A stretch of 64,000 bases of DNA from Actinomycetota bacterium (GTDB lineage: Bacteria; Actinomycetota; Acidimicrobiia; Acidimicrobiales; Iamiaceae). How positions within the stretch are numbered: the first letter of the stretch is position 1; each line of letters begins with the position of its first letter. Below the pieces are notes generated by a model that worked only from the letters and a program-made list of their open reading frames with translations, had not been told where the DNA came from and searched no databases. Location: assembly GCA_019639075.1 (NCBI GenBank), contig JAHBSO010000004.1, forward strand, positions 1-64,000, written 5' to 3'. Both the position numbers and the translations under genes were made by a program. Positions 1 through 10,288 of the stretch are shown here, piece after piece.

Positions 1-10
1 CGTCCAGACA

Positions 11-58
11 GCGAGCGGAGCGAGTTCCCCTTCTGCTCCTTGAGCGAGCGGAGCGAGT
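11..58. repeat. Short direct repeat in the left-edge spacer
   Basis: A 15-base unit, GCGAGCGGAGCGAGT, occurs at 11-25 and again at 44-58, with a T-rich stretch between. The rest of 1-77 holds no supported gene. The repeat lies just downstream of the stop of the CapA-like gene and may be an intergenic repeat element or part of a transcript end. Neither copy is followed by a clear T-run, so no terminator is called. Confidence 0.4.
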
Positions 59-77
59 CGAAAGGCGACGAGGCGGG

Positions 78-1373
78 TCAGGGGCGGGGGGCGAGGGTGA
101 CGCCCTCGGTCGGCACCCGGGCCAGGACCGCGGCGGTGCGGTCGTAGCTGGCGGCCAGCTCGGGGCGCAGCCGGGCCGGCGTGGCCGGGTCGGCCAGGGC
201 ATCGACCACCGGGTACACCTCGAAGCTCGGCAGGTCGACGTAGGTGGGGATGGCGTCGATCGCCGCGACCGACCAGCGTCCGTCGGCCGCGGCCCGGGCG
301 TGGAGCCTGACGGTCAGCCCGTCCCGGCGGGGCAGCTGCGTCTGGTTCGACAGCTGGTTGCCGAGCCCCCACACCACGTAGGTGCCGTCGACCTTCTCGA
401 TCGGCTGCACCACGTGCGCGTGGTGCCCGATGATCACCGAGATGTCGTCGGACGGCAGGAGCTCGTCGACCACCTGGCGCTGGTACTGGCTGGGATCGTG
501 GTCGTACTCGGTGCCGAAGTGGAGGCTGACGACGACCAGGTCCGCCCCCTCCTGGCGGGCCTTCGCCGCGTCGGCCCTGATGCGGGTCGGGTCGATCTGG
601 TTCACCGACCACGGGGCGTCAGCGGGGATCCTGTAGCCGTTGAAGTCGTAGGCGTAGCTGAGGTGGGCGATGCGAACGCCCTCGACCTCGTACACGGTGG
701 TCGTGGCCGCCTCCTCCGCGCTGCGGGCGGTGCCGGCGTGCTTCAGCCCGTCGGCGTCGAACTGGTCGAGCAGGCGCCGCAGCCCGGCCTGGCCCCGGTC
801 GAGGCTGTGGTTGGAGGCGGTGCTGCAGCCGTCGTAGCCGGCGGCCGCCGCACCGTCGACGAGCTCGGGCGGGGCGCCGAACGATGGATAGCTGGTGACC
901 GGCTCGCCGTCGGGGGCCGACGGCACCTCCATGTGGCAGATGGCGACGTCGGCGCCGGAGACGGTGGCGCGCATCGGCGCCAACATCGGGGCGAAGTCGT
1001 AGGCCTTGCCGCCGGTGGCGCCGAGGGCGGCGGCCCGCTCGTCGACCGCGGTGTGCGGGAGCAGGTCGCCGGCGAAGAGGAGGGTGACCTCGTCGGGCCC
1101 GGCCGGCGCCGTCGTCGTGGTCGCCTCGGGCCCGGTCGACGAAGTGGTCGCGTCGGTCGACGAGGGCGACGTCGCGGCGACGGGCGACACCTGCGCGGTG
1201 GGACGGGTCTGCGCCTGCCAGGCCGCTGACGCGGCCGCGTCGCTGCCGTCCCGGCCGCCGCGCAGGGCCACCGCGGCGAGCAGCACGGCGGCCACGATCA
1301 CCACGGCCGCGGCCAACAGGGGGAGTCGGCGCTCCGGTGGCACGGTCGGAGGGCGACCGCCCGGTTCTCCCAT
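78..1373 (-). CDS. CapA-family metallophosphatase-like membrane protein
   Basis: This 431-residue protein belongs to the CapA/PgsA family, a calcineurin-like metallophosphoesterase fold found in poly-gamma-glutamate capsule systems and in many actinobacterial surface proteins of unknown substrate. The chosen ATG gives a short cytoplasmic tail, one membrane segment at about residues 16-37, and a Ser/Thr/Ala-rich linker before the catalytic domain. Family motifs are visible: FAGDLLPH near residue 98, HMEVPS, NHSLDRG near 187 and GHHAHVVQP near 312, followed by WGLGNQLSNQ. An in-frame start 63 bases upstream would overlap the lipid-kinase gene and add a Pro/Arg/Ser-rich tail, so it was not used. 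The gene starts 10 bases after the lipid-kinase stop and is probably co-transcribed with it. The substrate is unknown; no capB/capC partners lie nearby. Confidence 0.85.
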   Translation of the reverse strand: MGEPGGRPPTVPPERRLPLLAAAVVIVAAVLLAAVALRGGRDGSDAAASAAWQAQTRPTAQVSPVAATSPSSTDATTSSTGPEATTTTAPAGPDEVTLLFAGDLLPHTAVDERAAALGATGGKAYDFAPMLAPMRATVSGADVAICHMEVPSAPDGEPVTSYPSFGAPPELVDGAAAAGYDGCSTASNHSLDRGQAGLRRLLDQFDADGLKHAGTARSAEEAATTTVYEVEGVRIAHLSYAYDFNGYRIPADAPWSVNQIDPTRIRADAAKARQEGADLVVVSLHFGTEYDHDPSQYQRQVVDELLPSDDISVIIGHHAHVVQPIEKVDGTYVVWGLGNQLSNQTQLPRRDGLTVRLHARAAADGRWSVAAIDAIPTYVDLPSFEVYPVVDALADPATPARLRPELAASYDRTAAVLARVPTEGVTLAPRP

Positions 1374-1383
1374 GACCGGAACG

Positions 1384-2307
1384 CTACCGGCGCTCCCCCG
1401 GCTCCTCGGGGACGGGGGAGCGCACGAGGAGGGCACCGGGACGGCAGCGGTACCGCAACGGGAGCGTCACCCACCCGATCTCCCCGTCGCGGGCGACCCG
1501 GAGCCGTCGGGACCGCCCCGACACGGTGATCGCCTCCAGCTCGACGAGATCGAGGTCCCGGGTCTGCCCGGCACCCTTCACCAGCGCTCCGACGACTGCC
1601 CGCACGAGGCCCAATCGGCTGGTCGCTCGGGTCACCGCCAGCTGGAGGCGGCCGTCGTCGAGGGCCTGGCGCTCGGGCGCACCGCCGGAACCGTTGTCGT
1701 ACCGACCGTTGCCGATGAACACGAACGGCGTGCGCACCCGTCGCCGCTCGAAGCCGTCGGAGCCGACGAGGTCGAGGCGGTGGACCGGGAGGTCGCGCAG
1801 CACGTGGAGCGACGCGAGCGGGACGGCCCGCACCTTGCCCCAGCCCCGGGCGTCCCGGATGCGGTCGCGCTCGGCGACCATCGTCGGGTAGACGCCGAGC
1901 GCCGAGTTGTTGACGAACACCTCGCCGTTGACCTCGCCGACGTCGACCCGGCGGACCTCCCCGCCGACGATCGCCGCGGCCGCACCCTCCAGGTCGTCGG
2001 GCAGGCCGAGGTCCTTGGCGAAGTGGTTGAAGGTCCCCATCGGGAGCACCGAGAGCACCACGTCGGTGCCGGCCGCGGCGGCCGCAGCGCAGTTGACCGT
2101 TCCGTCGCCGCCGGCCACGACGACCACGTCGGGGCGAGGGTCGGCGGACCAGCTGGACAGCACCGCGTCGGCGAAGCCGTCGGGATCGATCGCCGCCACC
2201 GTCGCCTCGGCCCCGGTGGCCGCGAACGCGTCGACGATCCGTTCCACGACGGCATCGGGTCCGTCGACCGACCCGGCACCGGCGTTGACGAGGACGTGGG
2301 CCCGCAT
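1384..2307 (-). CDS. Diacylglycerol/sphingosine kinase-family lipid kinase
   Basis: This 307-residue protein is a DAGK catalytic-domain kinase (YegS/DgkB type), which phosphorylates a lipid alcohol such as diacylglycerol using ATP at the inner face of the membrane. It begins with the usual beta strand (MRAHVLVNAGAG). The nucleotide-binding GGDGTVN sequence lies near residue 66, followed by the family signature LPMGTFNHFAKDLGLP. The C-terminal part has the expected beta-sandwich pattern. The start at 2307 was chosen because the longer frame upstream runs into the alpha/beta hydrolase gene and reads as low-complexity shadow sequence. It lies 26 bases after the hydrolase gene, inside a run of minus-strand genes. 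The exact substrate cannot be read from the sequence. Confidence 0.88.
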   Translation of the reverse strand: MRAHVLVNAGAGSVDGPDAVVERIVDAFAATGAEATVAAIDPDGFADAVLSSWSADPRPDVVVVAGGDGTVNCAAAAAAGTDVVLSVLPMGTFNHFAKDLGLPDDLEGAAAAIVGGEVRRVDVGEVNGEVFVNNSALGVYPTMVAERDRIRDARGWGKVRAVPLASLHVLRDLPVHRLDLVGSDGFERRRVRTPFVFIGNGRYDNGSGGAPERQALDDGRLQLAVTRATSRLGLVRAVVGALVKGAGQTRDLDLVELEAITVSGRSRRLRVARDGEIGWVTLPLRYRCRPGALLVRSPVPEEPGERR

Positions 2308-2333
2308 CGACCGCACGGTACCGGTCGCCGGTC

Positions 2334-3179
2334 TCAGACCGACGCGAGCACCCGCGGCATGGCGCTGGCCGGGTCCTCGAGGATGCGGTCGTAGAACGCG
2401 GTGATGGTGCGGTTGAACGTTCGCGCCTGCTCGACCATGAACAGGTGGGCACCGCCGCGGAGGACGACGAGCTCGGCGCCCGGGATCAGCTCGGCGATCT
2501 CCTCGCCGTCGCCCTGGGTCGTGAGGACGTCCTGGCTGCCCGACATCACGAGGGTCGGACGGTCGACCAGGAGCAGCTCGTCGCGGAGCGAGTCGTCCAT
2601 CTCGATGATGCCTCGGATCTGGGCCACGAAGGACTCCACCGGGACGTTGAACGCCAGCGGACCGAGCACCGCCATCGCCGGCCACAGCCGCTTGAGCGAC
2701 CGCGGGCCCACCAGCCAGGACAGGTTCCGGCGCACGTAGTCGCGCATGCCGACGGTCTCGGCCTCCTCGATCCAGCGTTCGAGGAGGTCGATGCGCCACC
2801 GGTGGTGTCGGCACGCGGTGCAGGCGAGCACGAGGGACCGCACCCGCTCGGGGTGGCGGACCGCGACGGCCTGGCTGATGATCCCGCCCATCGACGCGCC
2901 CATGACGTGCGCGGAGCCGTACCCGGCATGGTCGAGGACGGCCATGGCGTCGGCCGCCATCGTCTCGATGCCGTAGGGACCCTCGGGCCGGTCGGACCGG
3001 CCGACGCCCCGGTTGTCGACGAGCACGAGGCGGAACCGCGACGCGAGCGTCCGGCGCTGCATCACCCAGCCCCGGGTGTCGGCGCCGAGGCCGTGGATCA
3101 TGAGGAGCGGTTCGGCGTCACGGGGCCCAGCGAGCTCGTAGGCGATCCGGGTGCCGTCCGATGCGATGGCGTGAGGCAC
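2334..3179 (-). CDS. Alpha/beta-fold hydrolase
   Basis: This 281-residue protein is a typical alpha/beta hydrolase. The oxyanion segment MIHGLGADTRGW is near the N-terminus. The nucleophile elbow GASMGG carries the serine, and SGSQDVLT and GGAHLF supply the expected acid and histidine. The start is a GTG preceded by a GGGG-type ribosome-binding site seven bases upstream. It follows the serine-hydrolase gene after 10 bases and precedes the lipid kinase. The family covers esterases, lipases, haloperoxidase-like and C-C hydrolases, and nothing nearby fixes the substrate. Confidence 0.88.
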   Translation of the reverse strand: MPHAIASDGTRIAYELAGPRDAEPLLMIHGLGADTRGWVMQRRTLASRFRLVLVDNRGVGRSDRPEGPYGIETMAADAMAVLDHAGYGSAHVMGASMGGIISQAVAVRHPERVRSLVLACTACRHHRWRIDLLERWIEEAETVGMRDYVRRNLSWLVGPRSLKRLWPAMAVLGPLAFNVPVESFVAQIRGIIEMDDSLRDELLLVDRPTLVMSGSQDVLTTQGDGEEIAELIPGAELVVLRGGAHLFMVEQARTFNRTITAFYDRILEDPASAMPRVLASV

Positions 3180-3189
3180 GGTCGATCCC

Positions 3190-4404
3190 CTATCCCTCGA
3201 ACGCTTCGGTCACGACGCGGGCGGCGTCGTCGGCTCCGTACTCGGGATTGGTCACCGCGGTGCCGAGGCGGACGACGACGGTGTCGCTGGCCCGGTCGAC
3301 CTGCACCACCTGCCCGCCCATGCCGAGCGCCCAGAACAGCTCCTCGGGCGCACCGGGCACCATCTGGGCGTTCTTCTGGCCCTTCGTCTGCTCGGTCGAG
3401 GTCGGGTTGGTCGCCCCGGCGAGGGTGCCCTTGCGGTTGAGCCAGATCAGGTAGCCGTAGGCGGTGTTCAGCTCCTGCGAGGGGGTCGTGGCCTCGTCGA
3501 CGTACTCCCCGGAGACGATCTGCTCACCGTCCCAGGTGCCGCGCTGGAGCAGGAGCTGACCGAAGCGGGCCATGTCCCGGCAGGTCGAGCTCAGGCCCAT
3601 GAAGGCCAGGCCGTTCCCTTCACCGTCGGCCCGCAGTTCCGAGTCGTCCATGCCGATCGGGCCGAGCACCCGCTCCTCGGCGAAGTCCGGGGTCTGCTCG
3701 CCGGTCGACACCTGGAGGACCTGCTCCAGGGTCTGGATCGCGGCGTTGTTGTAGGCCCACACCTCGCCGGGCGGGTGCTCCTGGGTCAGCCCGATGGCGA
3801 ACGCGGTCTTGTCGGGCGCCCGGATCAGTTCGACGTAGTCCTGCACCAGCGACCACGACCGCCCCGAGTCGTTGCTCAACAGGTCGCGGATCGTGACGTC
3901 CTCGGAGTCGGTGCCCTTCCACTCGGGGATCTGGTCCGAGGCCGGCTCGCCGATGTCGAGGTCGCCGTCGTCCTGGGCGATCCCGACGAGGATGCTGGTG
4001 AGCGACTTCGTGGCCGAGAACACCTCCTGGGTGCTGTCCTCGTCCTTGTCGCCGAAGTACCACTCGCCGGCGATCCGGCCGTGGCGGGCCACGAGGAGGC
4101 AGTGGCTGTCCTGGGCCTCGGCGTCGTCGGCCAGCTCCTCGAGGACGGTGGGGTCGAACCCGGCCTCGGTCGGATCGACGGTCTCCCAGTCCACCGCGCC
4201 GGTCCCGACCCCTCCGGCGTTCGGATCGTCGGACGCCGCGGTCGGGGTCGAGCCTCCGACGACGGTCGTCGTGGTCCCGCCATCGGCGTCGGCGGCCCCG
4301 TCGTCGTCGGAGCCCGAGCAGGCGGCCAGCAGCAGCGCGGCGACCACGGCGACGACCGCCACGGACCGGCGACCGCCCCGGATGGGGTTCCGGCGGGCGC
4401 TCAC
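3190..4404 (-). CDS. Beta-lactamase-family serine hydrolase, predicted lipoprotein
   Basis: The protein (404 residues) is a class C beta-lactamase/penicillin-binding-protein-like serine hydrolase. It starts at a GTG that overlaps the stop of the acyltransferase-like gene as GTGA, which supports translational coupling. The N-terminus is a lipoprotein signal: basic residues, a hydrophobic run and LLLAAC with the cysteine at position 29. A Ser/Thr/Asp-rich spacer follows. The catalytic S-x-x-K reads SATKS near residue 129 and the Y-x-N reads YNN near 215; the third motif appears as GMGGQ. Such proteins act outside the membrane as esterases, D-amino-acid peptidases or carboxypeptidases. Activity against beta-lactam drugs is not implied. 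A longer frame extending upstream is shadow sequence inside the neighbour. Confidence 0.87.
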   Translation of the reverse strand: MSARRNPIRGGRRSVAVVAVVAALLLAACSGSDDDGAADADGGTTTTVVGGSTPTAASDDPNAGGVGTGAVDWETVDPTEAGFDPTVLEELADDAEAQDSHCLLVARHGRIAGEWYFGDKDEDSTQEVFSATKSLTSILVGIAQDDGDLDIGEPASDQIPEWKGTDSEDVTIRDLLSNDSGRSWSLVQDYVELIRAPDKTAFAIGLTQEHPPGEVWAYNNAAIQTLEQVLQVSTGEQTPDFAEERVLGPIGMDDSELRADGEGNGLAFMGLSSTCRDMARFGQLLLQRGTWDGEQIVSGEYVDEATTPSQELNTAYGYLIWLNRKGTLAGATNPTSTEQTKGQKNAQMVPGAPEELFWALGMGGQVVQVDRASDTVVVRLGTAVTNPEYGADDAARVVTEAFEG

Positions 4405-5066
4405 AGCCACAGCCCCGGGACCGATGCGTCGTCGACGAGGGCCTGGACCGCCTGCCGGACCTCCTCGGTCAGCTCGGCCGCGGCGAGCGGCCCGCCCCGC
4501 CGGTTCGGGCGGATCGGGCGGCCCACGACCACCCGCCAGTGGCGCCCCAGCTCCCGGCCGAGCACCGCGACGGGCACGACGGGCACCTCGGTGACCAGCG
4601 CCGCCTCGATGCGATCGACCTGGAGCTCGCCGACCTGGTCGCGGTCCCGCAGGCGACGGCTCATCGGGAGGCCGACGAGCTGACCGGCCCGCAGCAGGCC
4701 GGCGATCTCGTCGGGTCGGTCGACCACGGCACCGAAGCGCCGCAGACCGGGCCCGACCGGCGCCACGTCGACCACGCCCACCGTGCGCACGAAGCGGCCG
4801 CTGGCCCGGCGGATCCCGCGGGCCACCACCCACGGTTCGCTGAACCCGAAGCGGCGGTTGAACACGAGGACCGCGCCGCCGGTCGCCGGGAGGCGACCCG
4901 CGCCCTCGACGTCGATGTCCCAACGCAGCGACACCGCCGGGTCGGTGAGCGCGACGAGCTCGGGGTCGAGGCCCCACTCGTCGACGTCGTAGGCGCCGCG
5001 CCAGCGCCGGTCGAGGTGGCGGAGCGTGGTGCCGCCGGGGAGGCGTCGCAGATCGATCATGTTCAT
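4401..5066 (-). CDS. PlsC-like acyltransferase-fold protein with altered HX4D motif
   Basis: This 221-residue protein resembles the lysophospholipid acyltransferase (PlsC) family, membrane-associated enzymes that transfer acyl chains to glycerophosphates. Recognisable parts are the VLVFN strand, the conserved proline-tryptophan after it, the P-V-V-P-V-A-V strand and the GRPI segment near the end. The position of the catalytic N-H-x4-D motif reads NRRFGFSE near residue 68, so the histidine is an arginine and the aspartate is not in place. It may be inactive or mechanistically different. The ATG overlaps the stop of the upstream epimerase-like gene (ATGA, 5063-5066), and its own stop overlaps the downstream start, so three genes are tightly coupled. 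Confidence 0.7.
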   Translation of the reverse strand: MNMIDLRRLPGGTTLRHLDRRWRGAYDVDEWGLDPELVALTDPAVSLRWDIDVEGAGRLPATGGAVLVFNRRFGFSEPWVVARGIRRASGRFVRTVGVVDVAPVGPGLRRFGAVVDRPDEIAGLLRAGQLVGLPMSRRLRDRDQVGELQVDRIEAALVTEVPVVPVAVLGRELGRHWRVVVGRPIRPNRRGGPLAAAELTEEVRQAVQALVDDASVPGLWL

Positions 5067-6028
5067 CGGCGGCCGGCCCTCACCGGCGGTCTGACCTCCT
5101 GGACGTCGCTCCAGCGGTACAGCTGGTCGACGACGTCGCTGGTCGATCGGGGATCGATGCCGAGCACCTCGTGGGCCCGGCTGCCGTCGGCGCCGGCCCC
5201 CCGCACGAGGAGCTCGCGGGTGTGGCTCGGGAGCGGGGCGCCGAGCACCTCGCTGCTCACCGCGGCGAAGCGCCACCCGGGACCGAACACCGGCATGGGG
5301 ATGCGACGACCTCGACGGACCGCCTGGCTGGCAGTGATCGCGCCGGGGCCGACGACGTTGAGGGGACCGGAACTCGATCCCTTGGCCGCCGCCACGGCCG
5401 CCACGGCGGCGTCCTCCTGGTGGATGAGGCTGAACGGCAGCTCGGCGAGCGGTGACACGGCGACGATCGGCAACCGGAGGTACCGGCCCAGCGGGCTCGG
5501 GAAGCTGGGGCCGACGATCGGGGCGAACCGGAGCGCCACCACGGGGACGCCGGCGAGGCCGCCCGTCTCGTACGCGAGGTGCTCGACGTGGCTGAGCGAG
5601 CGCCCCCACCCGTTCGTCGGGTCGATGGGTGCGGTCTCGTCCGGGCGCATCGACGCGCCACGGCGGCGGCCGTAGACCTCGATCCCGGAGCGGACGACGA
5701 TGCGCCGCAGGGACCGACACGTCGTGGCGGCCCCGAGCGTCGACACCGCGGAGGCCTGGGTGTTCAGCCGGGCCGGGGTGGCCCCGAAGTGGGCGTGCGG
5801 TTCGTAGGCGGCCAGGTGCAGCAGCACCTCGGGGTCGAAGTCCCGCACGACCGACACGATGCGGCGCCGGTCCGTCGGCTCGATCATGTGGAAGTCGGCC
5901 CGGTCGATGCGGCGGCGCGGTGGGTAGCCGTCGATGCCCAGGATCTCCGAGACCTCGGGGTCGGCCTCCAGCAGGTTCGCCACGCGCGTCCCGAGCTCGC
6001 CGCCCATGCCGGTGATCAGGACTCGCAT
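5063..6028 (-). CDS. NAD-dependent epimerase/dehydratase-family (extended SDR) protein
   Basis: This 321-residue protein has an extended short-chain dehydrogenase/reductase fold. It opens with the dinucleotide-binding segment MRVLITGMGGELGTRV, and aspartate-containing strands follow as expected for NAD(P) binding. Where family members carry the catalytic Y-x3-K, the sequence reads GWGRSLSHVEH, so the tyrosine and lysine appear to be replaced. It may bind nucleotide without standard redox chemistry. It is coupled by a 4-base overlap to the PlsC-like gene, suggesting a lipid-linked or envelope role. The lysS gene ends 19 bases upstream of its start. Confidence 0.75.
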   Translation of the reverse strand: MRVLITGMGGELGTRVANLLEADPEVSEILGIDGYPPRRRIDRADFHMIEPTDRRRIVSVVRDFDPEVLLHLAAYEPHAHFGATPARLNTQASAVSTLGAATTCRSLRRIVVRSGIEVYGRRRGASMRPDETAPIDPTNGWGRSLSHVEHLAYETGGLAGVPVVALRFAPIVGPSFPSPLGRYLRLPIVAVSPLAELPFSLIHQEDAAVAAVAAAKGSSSGPLNVVGPGAITASQAVRRGRRIPMPVFGPGWRFAAVSSEVLGAPLPSHTRELLVRGAGADGSRAHEVLGIDPRSTSDVVDQLYRWSDVQEVRPPVRAGRR

Positions 6029-6047
6029 CGGTCTCCCCCCGGAGTGA

Positions 6048-7469
<1,422 letters not shown>

Positions 7470-7552
7470 AGGTCGCTCCGGTTCGGGCGCCGGCCCCCGG
7501 CGCTGGGGGTCCAGCCTGCCCGGTGCACCGGACCCGGGACCAACCAATCGCT

Positions 7553-8374
7553 TCAGGTGGACGCGTTGCGGCGGAAGACCAGGCGCAGGCCGTGGAGGGT
7601 GAGCCACGGCTCGACACGGTCGATCGCCCGGGTGTGCGGCGCGACGAGGGTGGCCAGCCCACCGGTGGCGATGACCGTCGGTGTCCCCAGCTCGGCGGCG
7701 ATCCGGTCGCAGATCCCGTCGACCATGCCGGCGGTGCCGAACACGGCGCCGTTCTGGATCGAGTCGACCGTCGTCCGGCCGATCACGCCCCGGGGTTCGA
7801 CCAGCTCGACGCGGCGCAGCGCCGCAGCCCGGGTGTAGAGCGCGTCGAGGCTGATCTCCAGCCCGGGGGCGATCACCCCGCCCAGGTACTCGCCCCGCGA
7901 CGAGAGGGCGTCGAAGGTCGTCGCCGTACCGAAGTCGATGACGATCGCGGGGCCGGACGTGAGGTCGAGCGCCGCCACCGCGTTGGCGATGCGGTCGGCA
8001 CCCACCTCGCGGGGGTTCTCGGTGAGGATCGGCAATCCGGTCTTCACGCCAGGTTCGATGACCACCGGGCGGAACCCGAAGTACTTGTGGGTCATCTCCC
8101 GGAACGCCGCCGTGCTCCGGGGCACGACCGACGAGATGGCGATGCCGTCGATGTCGTCGTCGAAGGAGAACCCGTGGAAGCCGAGGAACTCCTGGATCAC
8201 GAGGGCGTGCTCGTCGGAGGTCCGCTCGGACTGGGTGGCGATGCGCCAGTGGTCGACGAGGTCGGTGTCGATGGCGCCGTCGGCCCGGTTGCCGTCGGGC
8301 TCGAAGTCGTCGTCGGGCCCGGCGAAGAGCCCGATCACCGTCTGGGTGTTGCCGATGTCGATGGCGAGCAGCAT
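7553..8374 (-). CDS. coaX: Type III pantothenate kinase
   Basis: This 273-residue protein phosphorylates pantothenate, the first step of coenzyme A synthesis. It is the type III (CoaX) form in the ASKHA superfamily. The N-terminal phosphate motif reads AIDIGNTQTVIGLF, the second nucleotide motif reads VIDFGTATTFDAL, and the PREVGADRIANA segment is characteristic of CoaX. The ATG at 8374 begins directly at the first beta strand. The nadC gene ends 8 bases upstream, so the two are very likely co-transcribed. Together with panD and panC in this window it covers much of the route from aspartate to 4'-phosphopantothenate. Confidence 0.96.
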   Translation of the reverse strand: MLLAIDIGNTQTVIGLFAGPDDDFEPDGNRADGAIDTDLVDHWRIATQSERTSDEHALVIQEFLGFHGFSFDDDIDGIAISSVVPRSTAAFREMTHKYFGFRPVVIEPGVKTGLPILTENPREVGADRIANAVAALDLTSGPAIVIDFGTATTFDALSSRGEYLGGVIAPGLEISLDALYTRAAALRRVELVEPRGVIGRTTVDSIQNGAVFGTAGMVDGICDRIAAELGTPTVIATGGLATLVAPHTRAIDRVEPWLTLHGLRLVFRRNAST

Positions 8375-8382
8375 CGGACCGG

Positions 8383-9252
8383 TCAGCCCCGGTGGACGTC
8401 GATGTCGAGGCCGATGTCGAGCACCGTGACCGAGTGGGTGAGCGACCCGCTGGAGACCACGTCGGCGCCGGTGTCGGCGTAGTCGCCGACCGTCTCGAGC
8501 GTGATGGTGCCCGAGACCTCCATGAGCGCCCGGCGGGTGCCGTGCTCGAGGGCGTGGGCATCGGCCACCTCGACCGCGTCGCGCACGAGCGACGGGCCCA
8601 TGTTGTCGAGCAGGAGCGCGTCGGCACCGGCGTCGAGCGCCCGACGCACCTGGTCGAGGGTCTCGCACTCGACGTGCACCGTGCGGCCCGGCCAGCGGTC
8701 GCGGGCCGCGGCCACGGCCTCCTCGATGCCCAGCGCGGTGAGGTGGTTGTCCTTGAACATGACCCAGTCGCTGAGGTTCCCGCGGTGGTTGCGGGCGCCG
8801 CCGGCCCGGACCGCGGCCTTCTGGAGCGCCCGGAGTCCGGGGATGGTCTTGCGGGTGTCCCACACGCGCAGCGGCGCCGCCGCCTCGACGAAGGCGCGGG
8901 TCCGGGTGGCGATGCCGCTCAGGTGACCCAGGAAGTTCAGGGCGGTCCGCTCGGCGGTGAGCACCGGCGCCAGCGGGCCCTCGACGGTGGCCAGCACCTC
9001 GCCGGCCGACACCGCGTCGCCGTCGGCGACGTGCCAGGTGACCACCACCGACGGGTCGACCTGCCGGAACGTCTCGTCCACGCACCCGGTGCCGGAGACC
9101 ACCCCGTCGGTGCGGACGACGAAGCGGGCCACGGCTCGGGCCGACGCCGGGAGCAGCGACGCCGACAGGTCGCCCAACGGCATCGTGTCCTCGGCCAGCG
9201 CCGCCGCCACCAGGTCGCGCACCACGCCCGGCGGCGGATCGAGATAGCTCAC
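8383..9252 (-). CDS. nadC: Nicotinate-nucleotide pyrophosphorylase (carboxylating)
   Basis: The protein (289 residues) is quinolinate phosphoribosyltransferase, which makes nicotinate mononucleotide from quinolinate and PRPP in de novo NAD synthesis. Family sequences are clear: FLGHLSGIATRTRAFVE, the WDTRKTIPGLRALQK active-site segment, MFKDNHL and the phosphate-binding EVSGTITLETV near the C-terminus. The GTG start at 9252 precedes the N-terminal helix; a longer upstream frame is shadow. The scramblase-like gene separates it from nadB, and nadA, the usual third member, is not in the window. Confidence 0.95.
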   Translation of the reverse strand: MSYLDPPPGVVRDLVAAALAEDTMPLGDLSASLLPASARAVARFVVRTDGVVSGTGCVDETFRQVDPSVVVTWHVADGDAVSAGEVLATVEGPLAPVLTAERTALNFLGHLSGIATRTRAFVEAAAPLRVWDTRKTIPGLRALQKAAVRAGGARNHRGNLSDWVMFKDNHLTALGIEEAVAAARDRWPGRTVHVECETLDQVRRALDAGADALLLDNMGPSLVRDAVEVADAHALEHGTRRALMEVSGTITLETVGDYADTGADVVSSGSLTHSVTVLDIGLDIDVHRG

Positions 9253-9371
9253 TCCCGGTGCTCCTCGCGTCGGCGGACTCGGGCCCGGTCCGATGGTTCG
9301 GCCGACGGACGGGCCGATGGGTCGGCCGCAGACGCTACCGGACCACCCCGGGACCGGCCCGATCGCTGGGT

Positions 9372-10202
9372 TCAGTTGAAGCCGCGTGCGTCCTGCTTGA
9401 GGGCGGTGTCGACGCTGACGGCCGAGGCCACCACGAGCGCACCCAGCGTGCCCTCCAGCGGCCGGTGGACCTGCACGACGTAGTTGTCGGCCTGCGTGAA
9501 CACCGAGCGGGCCAGACCGCCGTAGGTCTTGGTGATCCTGGCGATCTCCTGGTCGGAGCCGTCGCGGATCGAGAAGTTCCACGCCCGCCAGTTCTCGCCG
9601 TTGATCGACCCGATCCGCTCCGGGCCGACCATGAGGCCGAACCGGATCTTGCCCATCATGTTCTCCTGCACGATCTGGCCGATCTCGGTGCCGCCGCCGT
9701 CCTGCACGATGATCCGCGACTTCATCACCTTGGCCGGTCGCGTGAGCTGCAGTTGGACCACGCCGTGCGCGTCGACGACCTGGAGCTTGTGGGTGAGGAA
9801 CTGGTCCATCGACGTGAGCACCCGCATCACCTTCTTGGCGGTGCTCTGACCGACCTGTCGCACCGCACCGATCTGGTTCCCGTGCTGGTCGCTGATCGCG
9901 TACTCGTTGTTGACCTCGATGATCTTGGCCTTCTGGTTCACCACCAGGACGGGCTCGGAGAACAAGGTGCCGCCGCCGGTGACCGACCCGACCTGGACCC
10001 CGGCACGATCGAGGCCCTTCTGGAACCGGGCCGCGGTGACGTCGCGCTGGGGGACGACGCCCGGGCCCTGGACCGGGTCGACCGACTGGCGGCCGTGGTC
10101 GCTCACCTGGTCGGACCACGTGGTGCCGTCGTACCACCGGTACTCGTGGCGACCCGTGGGGTCGGGGTACCAGTTCGGGCCGTGCTGGCTGCCGTCGCTC
10201 AT
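9372..10202 (-). CDS. DUF2510 plus phospholipid scramblase-like (LURP-one-related) protein
   Basis: This 276-residue protein starts with a DUF2510 module: GPNWYPDPTGRHEYRWYDG matches the W-Y-x-D-P ... W-x-D/N-G pattern seen at the N-terminus of many actinobacterial membrane-associated proteins. The rest, from about residue 60, is a phospholipid scramblase/tubby-like domain built from repeated beta strands such as VLVVNQKAKIIEV and WNFSIRDG. No clear transmembrane segment is visible, so it probably acts at the inner membrane face or in the cytosol. It lies between nadB and nadC on the same strand with gaps of 86 and 119 bases. Its link to NAD synthesis is unexplained and may be only positional. 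Confidence 0.8.
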   Translation of the reverse strand: MSDGSQHGPNWYPDPTGRHEYRWYDGTTWSDQVSDHGRQSVDPVQGPGVVPQRDVTAARFQKGLDRAGVQVGSVTGGGTLFSEPVLVVNQKAKIIEVNNEYAISDQHGNQIGAVRQVGQSTAKKVMRVLTSMDQFLTHKLQVVDAHGVVQLQLTRPAKVMKSRIIVQDGGGTEIGQIVQENMMGKIRFGLMVGPERIGSINGENWRAWNFSIRDGSDQEIARITKTYGGLARSVFTQADNYVVQVHRPLEGTLGALVVASAVSVDTALKQDARGFN

Positions 10203-10288
10203 CGCCTTCGCGCTCCCTGGCTCGGATCGTCGATGCCGAACGCTACGCGCTCACCGCTCCGGCGTCGGCACGGCGCGGCCGGTACCGG

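Noticed and set aside
3190..4404. Annotating the serine hydrolase as an antibiotic-resistance beta-lactamase
   Set aside because: It shares only the general SxxK/YxN family motifs, and nothing in the sequence shows drug hydrolysis.
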